DNA from: Pteria penguin
Taxonomy: Eukaryota; Mollusca; Bivalvia; Pterioida; Pteriidae
Length of the DNA stretch: 64,000 nt
NCBI GenBank assembly: GCA_035048485.1
Contig: CM068583.1
Location: forward strand, 21,241,341-21,305,340
Direction: 5' to 3'
Shown here: piece by piece, positions 24,244-55,300 of the stretch
Layout of the letters: each line of letters starts with the position of its first letter
Position numbering within the stretch: the stretch's first letter is position 1
The notes under the pieces: model-generated
Databases searched by the model: none
The model's input: the letters and a program-made list of their open reading frames with translations, nothing else
What the model was told of the DNA's origin: nothing
Program-made: the position numbers and the translations under genes

Positions 24244-24633
24244 GGACAAAGGAGGAAAGGACCAAGAGTGATGGGTAGGGGCTGAGCTACGGCTATCTAG
24301 ACGCTGTAAAGAAAACTTGAAATCCAACCATGTACAGCTATAAGCATGTAACGTAAAGTACATGTAGAACGTTCCATTAAAGCATTTTCATTTTCATAAT
24401 TGCAGTATTTGAAAATTATATTCGCATTACGATAGTTTAAATTGAACATGCCATCAAGAATGAATATATTATGTTTTTATCATTAATCTTTATTATAAGG
24501 TTTTACGGCATCATGCCACGCTTCTCCGTGCTATAAATTGGAACATGGCTTGCAATTAGATTATAATACTGTTAACATAAAGTTCTGTTATTAAATAAAC
24601 TTATATGTACCAAAGCATCAAGCGTTGTTTCAG

Positions 24634-24748
<115 letters not shown>

Positions 24749-25772
24749 AATATTACTGGAGAAGTCAAACTGTCAAGCTTTACTGAAATGGGTGCAAATA
24801 AACATTTTTCTTGGAAGTTTGTTCCAGGTATTCCTGATATGCGGTAAAGGCAAATCGTAAGTAGAAAAAAGATGTTTTATTCTACCATTTTGTAGACTTG
24901 TAAAGATTCGGAGCCTAACATGACTGTATCTACAACTCAGTGTTTATAACTACATATAGTATATTATATTACAGTATTTCTATGAATTAAGAAGAATTGT
25001 CCTGAGAATTATACGTAAGTTGTATTTTTTTCTCAGTTTTGGTTTATACTACTTATCTATGAGAAGAGTGTTTCTGTCACTTTTTAAAATAATTACCATA
25101 GACATGCATAAACATGTTTGAAATCTATTTTAAATAACATACAACAGTTATGCATATATATGTTTATATATAAAAGAAATCATTGAATTTTTATACAGTA
25201 CAGTTCTGTTTACATATTCTTTTCCATGTTTATCTGAATATCTGAGATTCGGGAAAAGGTGGCATATAGTTTTGGGTTTTTGTTTTTATTATATAATTAT
25301 TTCATTTTTGTCTGTCTGTGCCCAAAATCAAAAGACATTCCATTACATTGAAAATTAGATTTTATTCCTTTCCTTTGACTTCAGTTTCGTTTTGTCATGT
25401 GTCAACTATAATACCAGCACTTTCAGCTATTATAAGACAGTCAGTGTTTAGGGGAGGAGATAGTGCTTATATAAAACATTGATTCCATATTAAAATACAT
25501 TGTATAAGCTGATGTTGTTTATAGCACTATCGTTCTATCAAAATTCTGCACCTTGTCAATGCTTAACACAGTGTAGAGTGACGTCCAGATGAGTTTTCTC
25601 CCTTAATTAACAGAAGGATCGATGTTTGACATATTAATGAAAAAAAGGTCTTTAAAATTACTGTGCACATGATTTATCTACATCTCAAATAGCTAGTGAC
25701 ATAAGTCTTGGGGGTGTTTGTTGTTGATTCTGTGTCTTTTTTCTGAATTTGTAACTACATAGATGGGGCAAA

Positions 25773-41302
<15,530 letters not shown>

Positions 41303-43479
41303 AATGGTTACAAGAATCTGCAGAAATACATGAAATGGTAACAAGAATCTACAGAAGTACCAGTACATGAAATGGTAACAAGAATCTGCAGAAGTACATG
41401 AAATGGGGATGTATATAGTGCTGAAGAAATAACACTTAAAATTACTTTGAATTAGCAAAAAGAAATATAGCAGATACACACATATTTGAACAGTGCAATT
41501 TCATGTTTTCTTTTGGTTGTTGATGTTTTTATTTGATAGTTTTTATGTTGTTTTTTCATTGTTATCTCGTTAAATCATTATTTCAAATTATAAGAATTGT
41601 AGTGGTATTATCGTTGCAAAAATTAACTTATTTTGTTCATGATGTAAAATGTTTTGCTTCTGTCATAGACTGGGCATATGTATCTCACATACCCTCCTCC
41701 TTAATTAAAGTTATATACATTGTATACATATACCAATAATTGTACTACATAATGGACTTAAGATAAAAATCATGCAATGCAAACTCATATTTTAAGTGAA
41801 AAATGGTCTACAGTGTCAACAGAACAGAGTCAGAAGATTAATTTAGTTGGTTGTACATTATTATGTTTTAATCAGTAATTAATGATACTTGTCATAATCA
41901 ATATTGTAATTATCCAGTGTATGATTTTCTATGTTTCAATTATCATAGGATTGTGCAGTTCTCTGCTATTTTGATAATTATATATTGTTATGGATACATG
42001 AATCATGGAGAATGTAAGTAACTTTAATTTAGAACAGGACTGAATGTGTACTAACATGATATAACCTAGGGCAATAATGAACAAACATACTTTTGATTTA
42101 TGTAATATTACTGTGACATCACAAAGCAAGCATTAACGTCATAATGAAAATTCCAGCAAAGCATTCAAGATCCGAAAAAGGTCAACTATTGTGAATATGT
42201 GAAGTCATATTGTATTTGTATTTATTTTAACAGAATTCATATTTTAATAGTGGTGTTGTACATTCATGACTATATGCTAATATAAAGATATGCATGCATG
42301 AACGATATCGTACAGCTAGTTTCTGGTAAATCAAAACAGCAATATGGGAGTTAGTGAACTTGATCCTAAAGTTGTGCCAATATTAGTGCAGATATAGTAT
42401 TTGACAAAATTATAATGACTGTGCTCTCGGTGAATTCCATTTATGCCAACTAGATAATAATCAGTTTACTTTTTTGTTGTGAATTATTTACTTTCATGTA
42501 TTTGATCCGATATCTATGCTATACTGTATTTACATGTATACCCCATTTTTGACCAAAGATTGACAATTACTCTTTTGTTGTTGTTTTTTTCTTTATACAT
42601 GTATTTTAACTTAAATATTTTAACTGTATGCTTTTTTAATGCTTGACCATGACATAGGTACAGAGAATTTACTCGTTGATATTTATACTTAATTGTTTTT
42701 ACTAGACTACTAACTTCTTTAAATCTTCAGCTTTTATTTGTTTAATTTAGTGGGCATAGCTGATAGTTGGAAGGGCGCTAATGGCTCCCATGGGTCTGTT
42801 TGACTATAAAAAGTTTTAGTAGACTCTTAAATGAAGCTATTGTGTATTATTCTGTATGATTAGGATATCCGCACATTTGGTTTGATCCCAAAACTTCTTA
42901 ACAAGGGATATCCTTAGCACTTTCTAGGCAATGTATATTACTTTCTTGTCATAAAATATAAGTTGAAATTTATAAAAACTCCATTGGTCTTACCTATTTT
43001 TTCATGATTTAAACAAAGAAACATACTGTTGTTGTAATTAAGAAGATTCCACTGTGACATTAAACTATATAGACATAGCTAAAAAAATTAGATATAGTTT
43101 GTCAGTTTAAGTTTTTTAAAAATACTCATTCACTTAAAACATGAACAGTGACAATTAAATTGTGAAGGTTTAGTCAGTGGGCAGTGATATTTTATACCTT
43201 AATGCTTTGTGACTGGTTGTGTTGTGGCGTTATATTACCGAGTACACTGTTATTCCAATGAATTTATTTATGTTACATATTGAATCTTTTTGGTAAACAG
43301 AATTATTTCCCATTTGGGATGGTATTGGACATAAACAAATTATGACATCATAAATTATTATTATGGACCCTCATTTTCCTGAGGTATAGATAAATTTCCA
43401 TAGAACTTGATGATGTAACTATTACTTTATGTCAGATACCATCCTAAATGAGAATCAGTAACTATGTGTAATGAAAATA

Positions 43480-43653
43480 CTGGATACAGTCAGACTTGTT
43501 TTGAGTCACTACCAAAGGGAAGTTGGAAAAGAGGCCACTTAATGCAGGTGGCCTCTAAGTACAGGTTTATTTTGTAAAGCCATTTAGTAGATAGGAGCAC
43601 AGAAATATGGTTGTTATAGACAGGCACTGTAATGGTTTTTATAGCAGGTCGGA
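43480..43653. mobile_element. Small Tc1/mariner-type MITE
   Basis: Ends cagtcagacttg and the reverse complement cagtccgacctg match apart from two bases, and TA dinucleotides flank both ends. Interior contains ggccact...aggtggcc. About 174 bp, no coding content. Confidence 0.6.
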
Positions 43654-44448
43654 CTGTATGTATGGAAACATCTCGCATTATGCAGCAGAGATTCGATCTG
43701 TTACATAGTGAGGGCTGTAGACATCACATGTTGTATTACACACATTTTTTAATGGTTATATTTCTAATTGATTTTAATTTTTTGTTATGCAAGAGATTCA
43801 AGCTTTACTTGTTGATTGATTTTTACATATTCATATAAATGTAGCAATATCTTCAGAATTTACAATTAAACTTTTAGATAAAGAAATCTTCAAGTTATTA
43901 ATGTCTACAACATGGATGATTTTCACACACTCTGCATTGCAAGTATAATGTTTGAGTTCAGAACTCTCTCAGTAATGAAATATTTACCAAAGCTCAGCTA
44001 TGAGTGAAAGGATAGAATTAAAAAACATCATCCAATGAGAGAATCAGCTCCTTAAATTGAGATATAACAAACATGACCGCATCAAGATCCAAACCGACAT
44101 GAATACACCTAAATGAAAAGTGGGCTTATGGGTTTTGAAAATACTGCATTTTATATCTCTTATGGAATAAAAAGTGGTGCTTATGTTGAACAATTTACTG
44201 ATATCATTCTCCAATGAAGAAGGTTTTCTACATGACTGCTGTTTCATTTTCATAACACAAGTTCTATTAACAACTAAATACTAAATATCATACACTCCTT
44301 TTCTACTTCGGAAAGATCACATCTTACATCTAGTTTGTTGCGAACTCGCGATTTTTATAATACAGAGTAATTTTAATTTCCATTTGGAAAGGTTGACTGA
44401 TTATTATTTTACATCACTTTATAATACCTTCATGTATATTTGGATGAC

Positions 44449-44585
44449 ATCTGCGTGATACTTCGCATAGAAATTTAGACCTTTGCAACGAACCCTCCCG
44501 AAGCAGTGAGGGATCTCTTACGTGCCGTGTTACCATGACACAGGACCTCTGTTTTTACGGTCACTGAGCCACACCAGCTTTGTTT
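44449..44585 (-). mobile_element. Truncated tRNA-derived SINE, family A
   Basis: Minus-strand copy retaining the agctggtgtggctcagtgac head and cctcactgcttcgg body; the segment with the box B region is shortened compared with 22272-22552. Confidence 0.7.
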
Positions 44586-45626
44586 GGTTAAGCATCGAAC
44601 ATCATCACCATTGTCAAATAGTTCCTACGGAAGGGTCATTTTTTCCTTTAAATTCCTAAAACTATGCATCTGTTTCCATAGACTTAGTTCACACAGTTTA
44701 TTCTTTATGATATCCCTATTCGAAGGATGGATTACATTACCAAACAACCCCAATGTCTTGTACAGCTTGCAATTTTCCCTATAAAGTCCTGTAACTTTAT
44801 ACTGTTATCCATAGTGCTGGTTCCCATTACAGTTATTCATCAGATCCCCACCCAAAGGGTAGATTTTATTAGGAAAAGACCAAATACCTACACAAAAACA
44901 CTTGAACAGCTTGCATTACTTGCACAGACCACGAAAGGAGCATCATGAAAGTATTTTTTCCCTTCAATGACATCAAATACATTGCAGAATTTCATTTTTT
45001 TCACATTTTCTGCCAACTTAAGCTTACTGATCTTGTTATTGATATATAGCAGCTATTTGCTTATTTACACTGCACCAAGAATACTTCATATCAATGGTGG
45101 CAGCAAATGTTCAGCGGTAGAAAAAATAAGATTACCTGGACAAAACCACTTGCCACAACATACACTATCATCACACCTTTCTACTTCCCTATAGGAATTC
45201 CCTATAGGATTCAGAACTCCTAGTGAGTTTCAAAGCAACTATCTGTAATTCACTTGGGCACTGAAGCAACTAGCATACCTTAGATCAATGATCTATGCTT
45301 TGTGTGAATGACAAGCTGCTGTGCATGTGCATATATTAAACTAGTGCATTATTGCTCCTCTTCTTTAAACTCTGAACATAGCTTTTTTTTCATCTGAAAT
45401 TCAGTAAAGTGTTCTGACATGTGTGCTCATGGTTTTCCTTTAAAACATCCATGATCTTTTTAGGGTATTGTTTAAATGATAAAAGTTACTATGTATGATG
45501 TTTGGTTTCAGAAAATAGTCTCAACCAAAAACCAAAAAAACACCCCCAAATGATAATGATAATAATTAAACAAATACATAAATAAATGAAATATAATAAA
45601 ATCACACTAAAAAGTCAATTATCAAT

Positions 45627-45632
45627 TTTATT
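45627..45632 (-). terminator. Poly(A) signal for EDRF1
   Basis: AATAAA on the minus strand, about 87 bp past the EDRF1 stop codon. Confidence 0.65.
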
Positions 45633-45718
45633 TAAATACATGTGTATCTTTAACACATTATACACATTTGTTTCAGGACTGTTTGATGAAATACTATAAA
45701 CATGCTATAGACCATACT

Positions 45719-45982
45719 TCATCCAGGTTCGTGAAGTAATACAGTTTGATAGAATATCTTTAATTCTTCTAATAATTGTACTAAATGAGTCCACTTCTTA
45801 AGCACTTTATCTATAACTGATGAATCTTGGATGTCAGATTTCAGGCTGTCGGAGTAAAGCTTTTTCACATTCTGTAAATCTCCTTGGGAAACTTTACTGA
45901 AAGCAATAAAATTACAATTTTTATAAACAATGTATTATCAATATATCGATAATAAAAGAATTTGTGTGGGTATATTCATATT

Positions 45983-46025
<43 letters not shown>

Positions 46026-46296
46026 ATAAATATATATAAAGCACAAAGACACTACAGCTAACAAGGCCCCTATATTTCACTTATATTTGTTCTCCGTCTG
46101 GGACTCAAACCCACAACCTATGGTACCGAATCACCTAGCTGTCATGCATCCGACCCTCTAACTGACTGAGCTACCCGAGCTCCACAAAATTGGAGCTTTA
46201 ATAGCCAATCATTAGCTAATCTCATGCATGACAACACGGCCGCGGAAAGTGATCCAAGGCCCATAGTACTCCCAGGTGTTTCACTGATTCTATTTG

Positions 46297-46383
<87 letters not shown>

Positions 46384-49300
46384 TTGTTTTACTGGATAGG
46401 TTATAGTGTTTTGGTTTGTTTGTCTGTTTGCAAACTTTAACAATGGGCTCGTGACGACTTCCAGGGGCATCTATGTTTCACTAAAAATAGTGTTTGTTTG
46501 TTTAACATCACACCAGAATTTTTGAATTAACTTATCTACATGTGGGGGACTAGTAGTAGAGGTCCTATAGGACCTAGTGAAAACCACTCGCGTATTTACA
46601 ATACATATGCGTGTAGATATTTCAAAGTCCATGTACAAACTTTGTTGTAAGGAATGAAATCATATAAATATTGTCCGTCTTTAAATAGTTAGTATTTATC
46701 TGATTGAAGGATACTCTAAATCAACTAATCAAATCATTATAAAACATGTAGGCAACAAGTCATCATAAAACTTACTTGAAATTTTAAATGATACTTTGAA
46801 ATACAATTGCTGAAACAATCTCAGTAAAAACTGAAACTCAAGCCAATATTTTGAAAAGAAAAATCCTATGAAAGTAACCTTTTCTTGTAATCCTTGTAGT
46901 TTTTCACAAGTTGAAGAAGTAGAAATCTTAGTCTGGATTCAAGAATTTCTGTCAAACTTTCTCCTTCACTTTTGATCTTTTCTCTAAAATCATCCTCATC
47001 TGAAAGCTTGGACATTTGGGTCAATGTCGAAGAGCATGAAATTAAACATCCAATAGCAGCGGTTAGTGTCCTCATTCTACTTTTCATTCCAGTTTGTACT
47101 ACAAAAGAAAGTATATTGATCACAATCAAAGCTGAAGGAGAATTGTAATAATCAGCTAAAGTATACATCAAAATCCAATTTAAACTTTTCATTTTTGGCA
47201 AATATTTTTCTCTTAAATAGTTTGATATTTATAATCAACAGGGCTGGTGTTTCGTCATATAGAGAAATCTGAAAAACAATGAAGTTTGATCAAACGAACA
47301 CTAACCTGATAATGTAAACTCGTGTAGAGCTACTTGTTCCAAGGTTGTCCTAAGTAATTCCATATAACACTCTATATTTCTAAACTCGCTAGATGAACGA
47401 ATATAATGACTTTCTGCTAACTGCCTTAAGTATTTTCTTCTCTGCTCTCCAAGCTATAAAAATGGTTAAAAGTATAGTTAAAAAATAGTATATCACATGT
47501 ACATCCGAGTTTCTAATATAGAATTAATCCCTTGGGTGAGGGAAAATGGGTAGGATGAATAAATCTTGTCCCTACATTTACTTTTTAATAATTAATAATT
47601 TCTATATATATATATGTTGACTTTGCATTCACATTCTTTGTACTTTCAGAAGATTTTACTTTAGCTCTGACATAACCCTTTCTTATAAAAGATTTAGCAT
47701 CTCTGTACATCACAAACTTTTTTATTTAATTTACACAATTGCTATTTTTGTGTGCATGTCCTTGGTGTCCTTCATGCAGCTTTCTCAGATGTCTTTAGTT
47801 TTCTCTTTACTCGAAACAATGTTTAAAAATGAAATAATCTACATACACATGTATATATATATGTATATTTTGAATACTAGTATGATGTACATTAACAATG
47901 CAATAACAATACCAAGTATTGTACTAAATGGTATACCATTACAAGAGTTTATAATACCATTAGACTTGCCTCATTCCTGTACGAGTTATGATAGAGTGAA
48001 GCCAGACGGTGATTAATAGTTGCTGCTCTGTAAAGATACATGGGCTGCCGCATCGTTGAGCTTTCCGTGTTACAATACTTCAGAGATTTATTCATAAGGT
48101 CTGTAACTTCCTTCTCCACCTTCATAAAACACAGAAAATCGATTTTGACACAATGTACTGGTAGGACCAGTATCCCTTAACCACATACTGGATAGACGTC
48201 TTGTAGAAATGTATACAATATACCAGGAAATGTACACAGAATTTATAGTTGTATGAACAGAACATCTAGAACTCACTCTTAGTTTCATGCCTGATTCTGA
48301 CAGGTTCAAAGGTCTCTCAGTGTATTTGTTGATACTTGGTAGGTTTCTCAAAATTTTCTACTTTCCTTCCAAATCACATAGGTGAAAAAATGCCGGTCTG
48401 ATTTTTGTTTTAAGTGGACCATTGGAATACCATTACTGACTTAATTAAGTATACCATGCATCAAATCTACTGTAATTATAAAACTTGAAAAGTTAATTTA
48501 CCTCATCTTTGGCTTGTTGTGAGAGGGGCGCATAGTCCTGTAGGAGCATGGCCATGTTGAAGTAAGTGGTGGAGAGTTCCCAGCAGATGGAGTCCCAGAT
48601 ATCAGGATATCCATCTCGGTGTCGTAGCTTGGCTAGGGCCAGCTGGTAACTCTCGGATGCCTTTAAAAGATTCCATACTTAAATGATGTATATAAATGAA
48701 AACAAGAATACAAAGTCTTATTTTATTGCAATAAACAACCATATATTGGCATTATCCATTTCTTGTAGTGGCATACAAAAATATCCTTCTCTTTACACTA
48801 TATTTAGCAACATTATGAAGTCAGGTCAACAGTTTACTCATGGCAAGGGTTGAACCCAGGACCTCTCGGTCACTAGTCATGCATCTCAAGCACTTAACTA
48901 CACCAGCTCAACTGAATACTGCACTAGTAACTGAAAATTGGGCTTTTCATCCGCACCTCTAGTTTACTGAACTAAGAAACATTGATTGCAGCCATACAAG
49001 TGAAATATCATGAAATGTTGATGGCAATGATACAAATGAAAAATTCATAAAATATTGATGACAACCCTTCAAATGAAAAATTGATGACAATCTTTATAAT
49101 ATTCACATCTTCATATTGTGACAAATGGTTGTATAAAGTTTCATTGAAATCCTCCTGAGAATTAAGGAGGAATTGTGAAGATAAGGTGAATTTATCATAT
49201 ATGCATACACATCAAAGTTCCAGGGGCATAACTCTGTCAAAAATTATTCCATTGTCACCTAATTAAAACTTGACCTAGATATTCCCATGAGGTATCAATA

Positions 49301-52300
49301 CATCAAATTTCACATTGCATTAATGGTAGAAATAGAGCACAGAAACTGTTATTATTGGAAATTTTCAAAGTCCAAGGGGCATAATTCCGTCAAAAATTAT
49401 TTGACAGAAACCAATTCTCAACTTGATCTGGATTATCTCGAGATGAATCAGTATACCACATTTCACTTCAATATGAACACCTGTTGTAGAAAAAGAGCAA
49501 GGAAATGAAATGATGACAAAATGATGGAATGACAGAAGAATGGAAAGGGGTAACACTATTGCACCGCCCATTTTCAGTAAAGGAGCATAAAAACAGCAAA
49601 CAAAAATGCCATGTTAAAAGGATCACTGAAAACTCTTATTCAGATAAAATTAAGAAATTATTGATCTCAAATATATACATGTACATGTAGTCATAAAGAC
49701 AAAATAATCCTGAACTAAAACTTTAAACATTTACATATTCGTGATAATCAAGTAATGGACAAGATATCATGCAAAATACATGATTTCTCACCTTTTTATA
49801 ATATATACGTTCCTGTGAGCTAAATTCTGATCCACTGCTACTCTGGGTGTATGCTTGGGCATACAATCGCATTAAACGCCCCTTATTGCACAAAAGTAAA
49901 GCTGAATTGATAGAATCAGATACTTTTTCAAATGTTTCAATACCTTCCAGAAAACAGACAAGGCTTTTCTTCAACAAACTCTCCATCAATTCATTTGGTA
50001 ACGAGAACTCTGTCAACAAATAACAACCTTATTCAAAGATGCTGTAGTCCTGTTATTATATTTGGTTTTTTTCTTTCATCATGTCAATATTAGTAAAGGG
50101 AGATTTCAATTTTCCATTTATAATATTTCAAAGTTATGTTGTAAATCATCAAATTTCAAGGGATATGATGAATAATATGAGTTATCAGTAACTTGACATA
50201 AACTATGATCAAACTTATGTACAACAGAATGCAGACCTTAAATATGATTTCCATGTCATAGGAAGTTAGAGTTATTCTTTATCACCTGTATTAAACATGT
50301 TACAAACATACCTTCTTTCTGTAAACAAGACTGTGCTTGATTCATGTACCATACTCCAAGCTCATTCTTAATGTTGCCATAACGTTTAGTAAGTGTAATA
50401 ACTTCTTCTGTGTGATATTTCTTGGCAAGACCTAAAGCTTCCTGATAACATTTACATATCTTCACCAAGTTCTTCTCCATCTCAAGACTCACCTCGCACA
50501 CCCACGTGTGCTCTGTAAAGGAATTCAGATGTCAAAGAAACGATTAGAGACCTCCATTGATAATAAGCAGTAGACAATTTGCAGTCATAAGCTAACAATT
50601 GGTGACAAAAAATTTATTATTTTGAGAAGTAAATAATCATCTGTTTTATAGGATTACACTGTATTTAGTGACTACTAAAGGGTGACAAATGAGATGTTCT
50701 AATATTCAGAGTGTTAAGAATTAAAGTTTCTGATAAGTAGGTCAAAAGCCACTCAAAGTAAAAAATGTTGACTAAATGATATTGTGACAAGGGATACAAA
50801 AGTAAAATCAAAGCCTTGTTGTTAATAAATAATGACCAAGGTTGAAGTTTTGCTACAAACAGACAGACCGATGGACTGCAAACTATCTCTCATTCAAGAG
50901 GCATAAAAAGTGAAATTCTCTCTTACCAAATATTTCCAATTCTTGTTTAACACTGTCAATAATATCCATTTCTTCTTCATTAAGATCCTCTTGATCTTTT
51001 ATGATGTCAGCAACTTGAAGATTTTGATGCACAAATGATAGATGGGCATCACCTGCTATAGTCAACAGTGCACTCAGAAGGTCACTGTTCTCTAAGGCTT
51101 TAGTTGGAAGCAGTGCCCTTATTCCACCTGTTATATTATAACAACAGTGATAAGGATACATATACGTGGTTTCTGAAATACTTGATTATTAATAAACTTT
51201 CTGACACATTCACTAGTTATTTATATCAATAAACGAACATCATAAATTCTGTTAACAAGTCTTTAGTTTTCTTTTTTGTTGCTTAGAAAAAGGAATAAAA
51301 TCTGCATAATTCATCAGAATCCTATATTTATTTGTTCCTTCACTGAAGGAAATGACAAAATTATAGTCTAAATGAATCTCATAAATCTTCAGTCTAATCT
51401 TAAAAGAAAATAATAAAATGATACCATTTTGTCTGAAATCTGCAATAAGATCATGATAAAAATTTTAAGAATTTTGGTACATGTTTCTTTACAGATATTT
51501 ACCAAAACATGTAAGGGCTAATTGTACATTCTTCAGACAAATTCCCACATTTTTATTGGCAATTTCTTTCTTTGCAATAGCAGTAAAAGCAATCGTGGCC
51601 TTCCTTAACAGTAAAACTTTGGACAATCTATGCCAGGAGTGAGATGTATCCGATTCAGCAAGCTGTACATGTTCCTTATCATGAAGAGGATATTCAGCAG
51701 TATCATGGGGAGGAGCTGACTTCTTTAATGGTTCATAATGAAGGGGAATAGCCTGGTCTTTATTACATGGAACCTGTTCTTCTACTTTATTCTTTTGTTT
51801 ACGAATCTGAATGGTGAAATCTCGGTCAAGACACTGCAAACCCTATGAATAAGAATATTTGAAAGTAACAATTTCTTGAAAGCAAAGACAATCATGTTCC
51901 CAAAATTTGAAAAAGGATTTAGAATTCATATAATAAGAAATACCAGTACATCAATATTCATATCAATTTATTGATCTGAAGAGAAGAAAACCTAACCATA
52001 GCTATATGGTGTGTTGCTTCTTTATATTTCAGACTGGATTCTTGTGTAGAGAGTTTCGGTGGATGATTTTCATGGTATTTGTGATAATTACTTTTCACAC
52101 ATAAGGCCTTTACATCAACTGTGGATATCTTGCTCTCCTCTGAATTTTCCTGTTTAGGAGAAAAAAAAAGACAGATAATAATTACACTAAAGAAAATTTT
52201 CAAAAAATATTTAACAGTCAACACATAAAGTGGCCCTCATCAACTTATTTTACAAGGGACACAATAAAGCTTATTTTAAGCCACAATAATTAGGATGAAT

Positions 52301-55300
52301 GTGTTTTTAAATTTCCGGCATGTAATTGGTGAGGTTGCAAATTGAGTTTTTGGACGATGCATTAACCTTAAGATTGTTAAAATTGATATAAGTTGTTGTA
52401 AAGATGTCTAAACTCATTGTCTGACTAAGAGTCCATCTTAAAACTATTCTACAGTACAGTCCAGGTGTTTTGGAGAAATTGCACAAGACACAGGGGGGGG
52501 GGGGGGAACACCCAATATCACAGTGGGAATCCAGGTAGAAATTTACTTGTGTTCATTCACACCCTTGTAAAATACACAGCATATTGTGTAATTCTTGAAA
52601 TTACACCTGGATGTGGCCCACTGTGGCAATTGGAAATAATCTATAAAATCTGTATATTGATCTATTAGGACTATGACATCATCACAGAAAAAAATCGCAT
52701 TTTACAAGCAAAAGTAAGCATGGAAAGAAAGAAGACAACTCAAGATAATAAGTTTAAGTTATTTAAATGGTTGTATTTTTGATTATTATTTTACGCAACT
52801 CCACGATTATTTCACGTATATGGTGATGGCATCTGCCTGATGCATTGCATACAAATTTACACCTTTGCATCAGACCCATCCGAAGCAGTGAGGGATCTTT
52901 TATGTGCCACACCTACCGTGACACGGGATCTCAGTTTTTACTGTCTCATCCGAAAGACAGAACCCCGGTGTGCTCTGGGCAGGAGACGATCCCGGGACCT
53001 CTCGATCATGAGCCGAGCACCTTATCCACTAGGCCACACCGGCTTTGAATGGTTGTACACACATCTTCTAAGATGATGTCACAATCAATAACAAGATCTT
53101 ATTAGCTAGATATTAAAGTGATGTCACTCTGCAAAACTAGTATCAATAGCAAAAACATTTTTTTTTTTCAAATTGGTATTAAGATATTTATATAATATAT
53201 TTTCACTAAAACTCATCAATTTTACTGTTATTTTGTATTTTCCCTCTAAACACCCTCTCAAATTCAGATTAATGAATATGATTTGAAAGTTTTGTTAATT
53301 TCATGAAAATTTGCACATTTATAATTAACTAACCCATTCTTCATTATCCTCTTCTTTTTCATCTTCTTCCTCCTCTTCAAAGTCAGAGTTTTCATCAACA
53401 ACACGATCTGATATCAAAATATCAGAAAGTAGGAACCTAGCTGAAGTACACACCTGAAAATAAAGGAAATCATGATATTCAATAAACACATACATTTACA
53501 TTTCACTAAATCCATTTCTTTAATGAAAATTGATGCAAAAGTAAGAGACATCTGGCTCACAAATACTGCCTTACATGTTTGGCTATATAAAACACTACTG
53601 TCAGTTCAGTTCTACTAGTGACAACTGGATTTTCTTATTATGTCCTTTTAAAATGGAGTTTAACCACATTGCAGAGGTCCATTCAGCTATTAATGGGTAT
53701 AAATATCAACATTGTCCTATATACTATAGACTGGAATATAATCCAAGTCTCATTTAGCACTGTAGGTATAATGCAAAGGCTTGTCCTATAAGCCTTTATG
53801 GCAGAGAAAAGATTTAACTTTAAGGTAACAGTTTTTTTTAGATTTTTAAATAAAAAGAAGATGCAATAAGAATGGTATTTTCATTTATAAAATGCAATTC
53901 TTGATTTACCTGTGAATGGGTATTTTCATCCAGAAGAGCTAGACAGGTTTCTAGGAGCATTTTGATAGTTGCTCTCTTCCTCTTTCTTTGCCAAAGATTA
54001 CGAGCCACTTTATACAGCAGCATACCGAGGGGAACTGTAAAGGGGTTCTCTGCGGCTTGGGAGTCTGAGTCATCAGCTAGGCTTGTCAAATCATACAACT
54101 TCACTACATCTTCATCAGCTCCTGTTATATACATAAATAAATCTACATACTACAGTGCCCGCCACTTAATTGAATGTCGCATTATTGAATATTTCGTTTT
54201 ATTGAATAAGATCCTGAAATCCAAAACCATTTTCTATCAAATCTATTCAAAATCTGCCACTTATTACACTAGAATAAAGAAGCGACTTCGTTTATTTGAA
54301 TAGCGCAATTATTCTACCAAGCATACCTTTGTTAAAACTTCAATGTATCACGCCCGAGGTCATGTTATTTACTACGGTGCAGGCGACCTATTTATTAGAG
54401 ATAAAGGGTTTCACACCTGTCCAGGTAATCTCAAAAGAGATTACTGTCTAGGTAACAGTTGTTGACCGAATCACACGTTAATTGTCTAATAGGCCGCGGC
54501 GGTAGGAATGAAAGGATTAATTAATTACCAACTGCCGAAGCCATGTCGAACACAAGATCATCGGAAACATCGACAAGATGACGCTGTCAGCCAACGGCAT
54601 TGCGTGAAGACTGACCCTACTAGATGCCGTCCACTTACTCCGTAAGGCCTGTCGCACCGTCAAGCCAACAACCATTGCCAACTGCTTCCGAAAGGTTGGC
54701 TTTGCCTCGTCATACAACGACACAAGCGAAACTGACGATGTCTGGCCGCCAGAGGATGTTGATAGCTAGACGTTCGATACCTTCATCACAAACGATGGCA
54801 ACCTGGAGAACTAAGCTGTCCGGACTGACGAGAAAATATTCGCGAATTTCCACAAAGACGAGCCTAGACTATGCGTTGCCAGTGACGACGAGGAGGCTGA
54901 AGAAACGGCACGAGTAGCGCACGGCGAATGTACAGACGTAATGGCCACAATACGACGATTCCTCGAGGAAATCAAAGCGACGACTTTAGCCTGTTTTATC
55001 AGATGGAAAATTGAAATTTCTCACACGCTTGAATATGCCTTTTAATTTGCCTTTTTAAAACAAATTGTTTAACCTGTCTTATGTCTCTGACCACTCTGGT
55101 TACACGACTGAGATACATTACGTGCAATTTCAATAGACGACGGTTTTATCTTTACGGTCAGTTGAGCATGTGTAATGTAGTTATTTAATAACATTTGGTC
55201 ACTGTACTTAAAAAGACAGTTCCAAAATTATAGAAAATGTGGTCTGTTGAGTTTAATGTAGCTCGAGCAAACAATAAAGGGATCTAAGAGAGGTAACTCT

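Larger units (their letters stand above)
41407..45625. other. Intergenic between the convergent STING and EDRF1 genes
   Basis: It should hold the STING 3' UTR (no canonical AATAAA seen close to the stop), otherwise AT-rich sequence without exon-like segments. The only recognisable inserts are a small MITE (43480-43653) and a truncated SINE (44449-44585). Confidence 0.5.

Noticed and set aside
52465..52668. 67-codon ORF with a poly-Gly run
   Set aside because: Generated by a poly-G tract inside a diverged MITE.
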